A stretch of DNA of 64,000 nt from Bryum argenteum. Taxonomy: Eukaryota > Streptophyta > Bryopsida > Bryales > Bryaceae. A model generated the notes under the pieces. It searched no databases. It was not told the DNA's origin and saw nothing but the letters and a program-made list of their open reading frames with translations. Of the stretch, positions 61,628 through 64,000 are shown piece after piece. Each line of letters opens with the position of its first letter. The stretch's first letter is position 1. The stretch spans positions 8,825,013 to 8,889,012 of the forward strand of contig CM073324.1 in NCBI GenBank assembly GCA_037043015.1, given 5' to 3'. A program made the translations under genes and the position numbers.

Positions 61628-62050
61628 TGGACCGGCGGTCGCCCAGTGACCTACGTTCGCCCACCAGCTGGATCGGCGGTCGCCCCAGCGACCGACGTTC
61701 GCCCGTCCGCTGCATCGGCGGTCGCGCGATCCAGAGGTCGCGCCCCCAGGCATACGTCGCGCCCTCCCATTTGGAGGTCGCGCCCTCTGACCGATGGTCG
61801 CCCACCAGGTGGATCGGCGGTCGCCCATCCGCTGGATTGGCGGTCGCCCCAGCGACCGACGTTCGCCCATCGGGTGGATCGGCGGTCGCCCTAGCGACCG
61901 ACGCTCGCCCTTCGGCTGGATCGGCGGTCGCCCTAGAACCAGGGTTACATATACGCGCGCGGACACCGGCAGTCGCCATTTTTCACCTCCACGTGTCGGG
62001 CCTTGCGCATTGTCTGGTGTCGACCTCTGGTTGCCGCCTGCTTGTTCGAG
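61628..62050 (+). promoter_or_regulatory. Dyad-array island 6 and core promoter of WCH-D
   Basis: An array of GATCGGCGGTCGCCC and GCGACCGACGTTCGCCC motifs (61628-61935), then TTACATATAC (61945-61954) as a TATA-like box, one further dyad half, and GCGCATTGTCT (62005-62015). WCH-D begins at 62219. The layout and the sequence after the TATA match island 4. Confidence 0.65.
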
Positions 62051-62218
62051 CGCTACAGCGTGCGGTGATTGGCACACACGTGCCACACGTGTGCATTTTA
62101 CACATACGTGCTGCCCGATTTTCGAGTTTTGTAAATTCTGTGTTAGTCCACGGAATAGATATAACTTTGTTTTGAGTTAGTTTAAAAATTATCTTCCTTG
62201 GTTAGCATTTGGGTGACC

Positions 62219-62923
62219 ATGACGCCTAGCCAAGAGCGGAAGATAACGAGAGACAAGGACCGCAAGAGGAAAGGAAAGAAGCAAAGGAGATTTCACAAGA
62301 TTCTCATAGATCCCACGCAACATGCTTTTCCGGGGTGGGCGCAAGTAGAGGAACCGTGGACCCTTAAGACTTGCAAGTGGTACATTGCTTGGTGCCACAT
62401 CGGCCATTTGTTTCCACACTATTGTCACGAGTTTCATCGCCGCCTGAATTGCGCAAATTTGCACTATTGCCATCACGATGAATTTGTGCAACGATGCATT
62501 GAAGTGTGGAAGTTCCTCTACGCCGGTGTGCATGTGGTGAGCAACGAGGTTTCGTACAACATAGCACAAATGGTGTACGCGGAGATAATTTTGCAGAGGG
62601 AGGTGGATTGGAGGACGTTAAAAAAATCCCCTCAAACAATTAAGCCAACAGAACCCCATATTCCGCGAGCTCCTTATTCAGCGGCCAACCCACGAGAAGG
62701 GCTTACAACGCTTAGGGGTTACAAAGGAGGAATCCCTGATGAGGACATAGTTTGGTCAGATTCGGAAGAAGAAGGGACCGAAAGGCGAGAAGTGGATGAA
62801 GGGGAGCCGAACCAAACGATGGAGGAAGGTGGAGCACATTTTGATGAAGGGGGGCCAAGCCAAGTTTGTACAGAAGGGGGGCCAAGCCAACTTTACAATG
62901 AAGGGGGCCCAAACGAAGAATGA
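62219..62923 (+). CDS. WCH-D: WCH-domain family protein, intact
   Basis: The ATG at 62219 (MTPSQERKITRDKDRKRKGK) is preferred over the upstream in-frame TTG. The protein has 234 residues. The basic N-terminus is followed by the complete family domain: AFPGWAQVEEPW, YIAWCHIGHLFPHYCHEF, HRRLNCANLHYCHHDEF, RCIEVWKFLY, NEVSYNIAQMVYAEIIL. Eight or more Cys/His residues are conserved or nearly so with WCH-A, -B and -C, suggesting a zinc-stabilised fold (inference). The C-terminus is acidic with a tandem repeat (EGGPSQ-type, three copies) and lacks the coiled coil of its relatives. It is the best reference copy of the family in this window. Function unknown. Confidence 0.7.
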   Translation: MTPSQERKITRDKDRKRKGKKQRRFHKILIDPTQHAFPGWAQVEEPWTLKTCKWYIAWCHIGHLFPHYCHEFHRRLNCANLHYCHHDEFVQRCIEVWKFLYAGVHVVSNEVSYNIAQMVYAEIILQREVDWRTLKKSPQTIKPTEPHIPRAPYSAANPREGLTTLRGYKGGIPDEDIVWSDSEEEGTERREVDEGEPNQTMEEGGAHFDEGGPSQVCTEGGPSQLYNEGGPNEE

Positions 62924-63464
62924 CTGGTAGTTAGTTAATCACGTTTTTTTAGCAATTGTAGAAAAGTAGTGTACTCAATACCAAACACTAAGTGCAATTG
63001 CCATTTTGTATGCAAAAACGTTGAATGTGAATATGAAGTTTTTGATTTTCTTCAATTTAAATATTCTTGGTGAATGAAATCTCACTATTGCATGTGGTAT
63101 AAGCATAAGGGAAAAACCTTCAATGTCCGAGGTACCGTCATTGATACATGGCAATTTTTATCATTCTTAATTATTTAGGAAACGTGGATTGAGCAATATT
63201 CATCCCTTTATTTTTTGGATTTGGAGCAAGAGAAGTTAAAACTCTAGTTTCTAATATGAGTCCTTATTGTTCTCTCTCTTGCCTTCGCATGTTCCCTTTT
63301 TTTTTTTTTTTTTTTCTTTTAAAAAGAAAAGCATTATTGCGAATCAAATATTTTTGAGCCACATGGTCTCCGGGATTCTAGTTAATAATAGCTGTACTAC
63401 GTGGACCATGGATATTGACTTGGAGAGTAAAGTGCTCTTAGTCGGAAAAATCTGTCATCGCTAT
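62924..63464. other. 3' flank of WCH-D, no gene
   Basis: AT-rich with a poly-T run at about 63,297-63,315. No gene recognised. Confidence 0.5.
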
Positions 63465-63690
63465 GGCGACCGGCGGTCCAACTGGGTCAGGGCTAGGGCG
63501 ACCGGCGGTCCAGCTAGCGCAATGAAGTCAAGGCCAGGGCGACCGCCGGTTCACATGGCGCGACAACGTTGTTGTTAGGGCGACCGCCGATCTGGCTGTG
63601 GCGACCACCGATCTGGCTGTGGAGTATATAAGGAGTCGTTCACGGGCTCGAAGCCACTTTCCTTTGCGCTTGGCCCGTTGTCTTGGGTCT
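63465..63690 (+). promoter_or_regulatory. Dyad-array island 7 and core promoter of the BED-finger gene
   Basis: Four or five sites of the form GGGCGACCGGCGGTCCA or GGGCGACCGCCGGT (63465-63615), then TATATAAG (63625-63632), then CCCGTTGTCT (63674-63683). The sites are mostly opposite in orientation to those of island 6. The reading frame starts 188 bp after the array. Confidence 0.65.
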
Positions 63691-63802
63691 CCCCATGAGA
63701 AGCCCCCTGCTCGGTCGATATGTGCAAAGAGTAACTTGAGCCCTTGAAGTGCGTGTTGTCGTCACCGGTTTCATTGCAGCGGCGGAGGTGCGGTTCCAGA
63801 AC

Positions 63803-64000
63803 ATGGAGCATTCTTCCCAATCCAACGGGGTACCAGATAATAGAAGAGACACTCGCATATGGGACGAGTGGCTACGAGTATCCACGGAACGGAACGACAA
63901 GCCAAATACTCGCGTGTGCTTATTCTGTGGAAAAAGCACAGTCTTTGTAAGGCAACGAGCATTAGCTCATTTCGGATATCCTCACAATTCCCCATTACCC
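63803..64000 (+). CDS. BED zinc-finger protein, hAT-transposase-like N-terminus (cut by window end)
   Basis: The ATG at 63803 gives 66 codons open to the window edge. After a short polar lead, RIWDEWLRV is followed by CLFCG and HFGYPH, i.e. Cys-x2-Cys ... His-x4-His with the aromatic residues expected of a BED finger, a DNA-binding domain found at the N-terminus of many hAT transposases and some host regulators (family knowledge). The rest of the gene lies outside. The dyad array and TATA box upstream match those of the WCH genes. Confidence 0.6.
   Translation, partial: MEHSSQSNGVPDNRRDTRIWDEWLRVSTERNDKPNTRVCLFCGKSTVFVRQRALAHFGYPHNSPLP

Noticed and set aside
61510..62175. Open frames of 170-220 codons across island 6
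   Set aside because: Repeat-derived and overlapping on both strands; the WCH-D gene begins downstream with a proper promoter layout.
28999..63615. Dyad islands as a CRISPR-like array
   Set aside because: Repeats are imperfect, spacers are not uniform and resemble the repeats themselves, and the context is eukaryotic with introns.

Overview
The window looks like nuclear DNA of a land plant. It is AT-rich and gene-poor, has spliceosomal introns and carries many transposable-element relics. The one clear host gene is a GRAS-family transcriptional regulator of the LATERAL SUPPRESSOR type. The organism cannot be fixed from sequence alone; a Tc1-type transposon and gene families I do not know from flowering plants make a non-seed plant a reasonable guess.

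Layout. 1-5.0 kb: AT-rich DNA, then a GC-rich leader/promoter zone. 5.0-6.8 kb: two-exon GRAS gene. 6.8-16.1 kb: no supported gene, one 69-bp minisatellite. 16.1-27.5 kb: two tandem copies of a repeat unit of about 4 kb. Each copy documents insertions missing from the other: four TTAA-flanked MITEs and a Tc1 element (itself hit by a foldback element) in copy 1, and a solo LTR in copy 2. 27.7-28.4 kb: three more hairpin or inverted-repeat elements. 28.8-37 kb: a kinase-like pseudogene, a decayed coiled-coil gene, a RING-like remnant and a coiled-coil fragment. 37.3-46.3 kb: a RING/coiled-coil gene and, on the other strand, a gene sharing a related N-terminal domain. 49.4-53.6 kb: a large transposase-like gene on the minus strand. 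54.4-64 kb: three more members of a Trp-Cys-His ('WCH') family and the start of a BED zinc-finger ORF cut by the window edge.

The most striking structure is a set of seven GC-rich islands built from variants of a 17-bp dyad, GGCGACCGSCGGTCGCC. Five of them lie about 135-220 bp upstream of start codons: a divergent pair formed by the kinase and WCH-A, then WCH-B, WCH-C, WCH-D and the BED ORF. At four plus-strand starts the island is followed by a TATA-like box and, 50-65 bp further on, a TTGTCT-like motif. The same promoter architecture on otherwise unrelated proteins suggests one regulon or one family of mobile elements. I could not match this combination to a described system.

Several of these genes are dead. 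Four of the in-frame stops are explained by C-to-T changes at CAG or CGA codons, as expected from deamination of methylated cytosine in silenced DNA.
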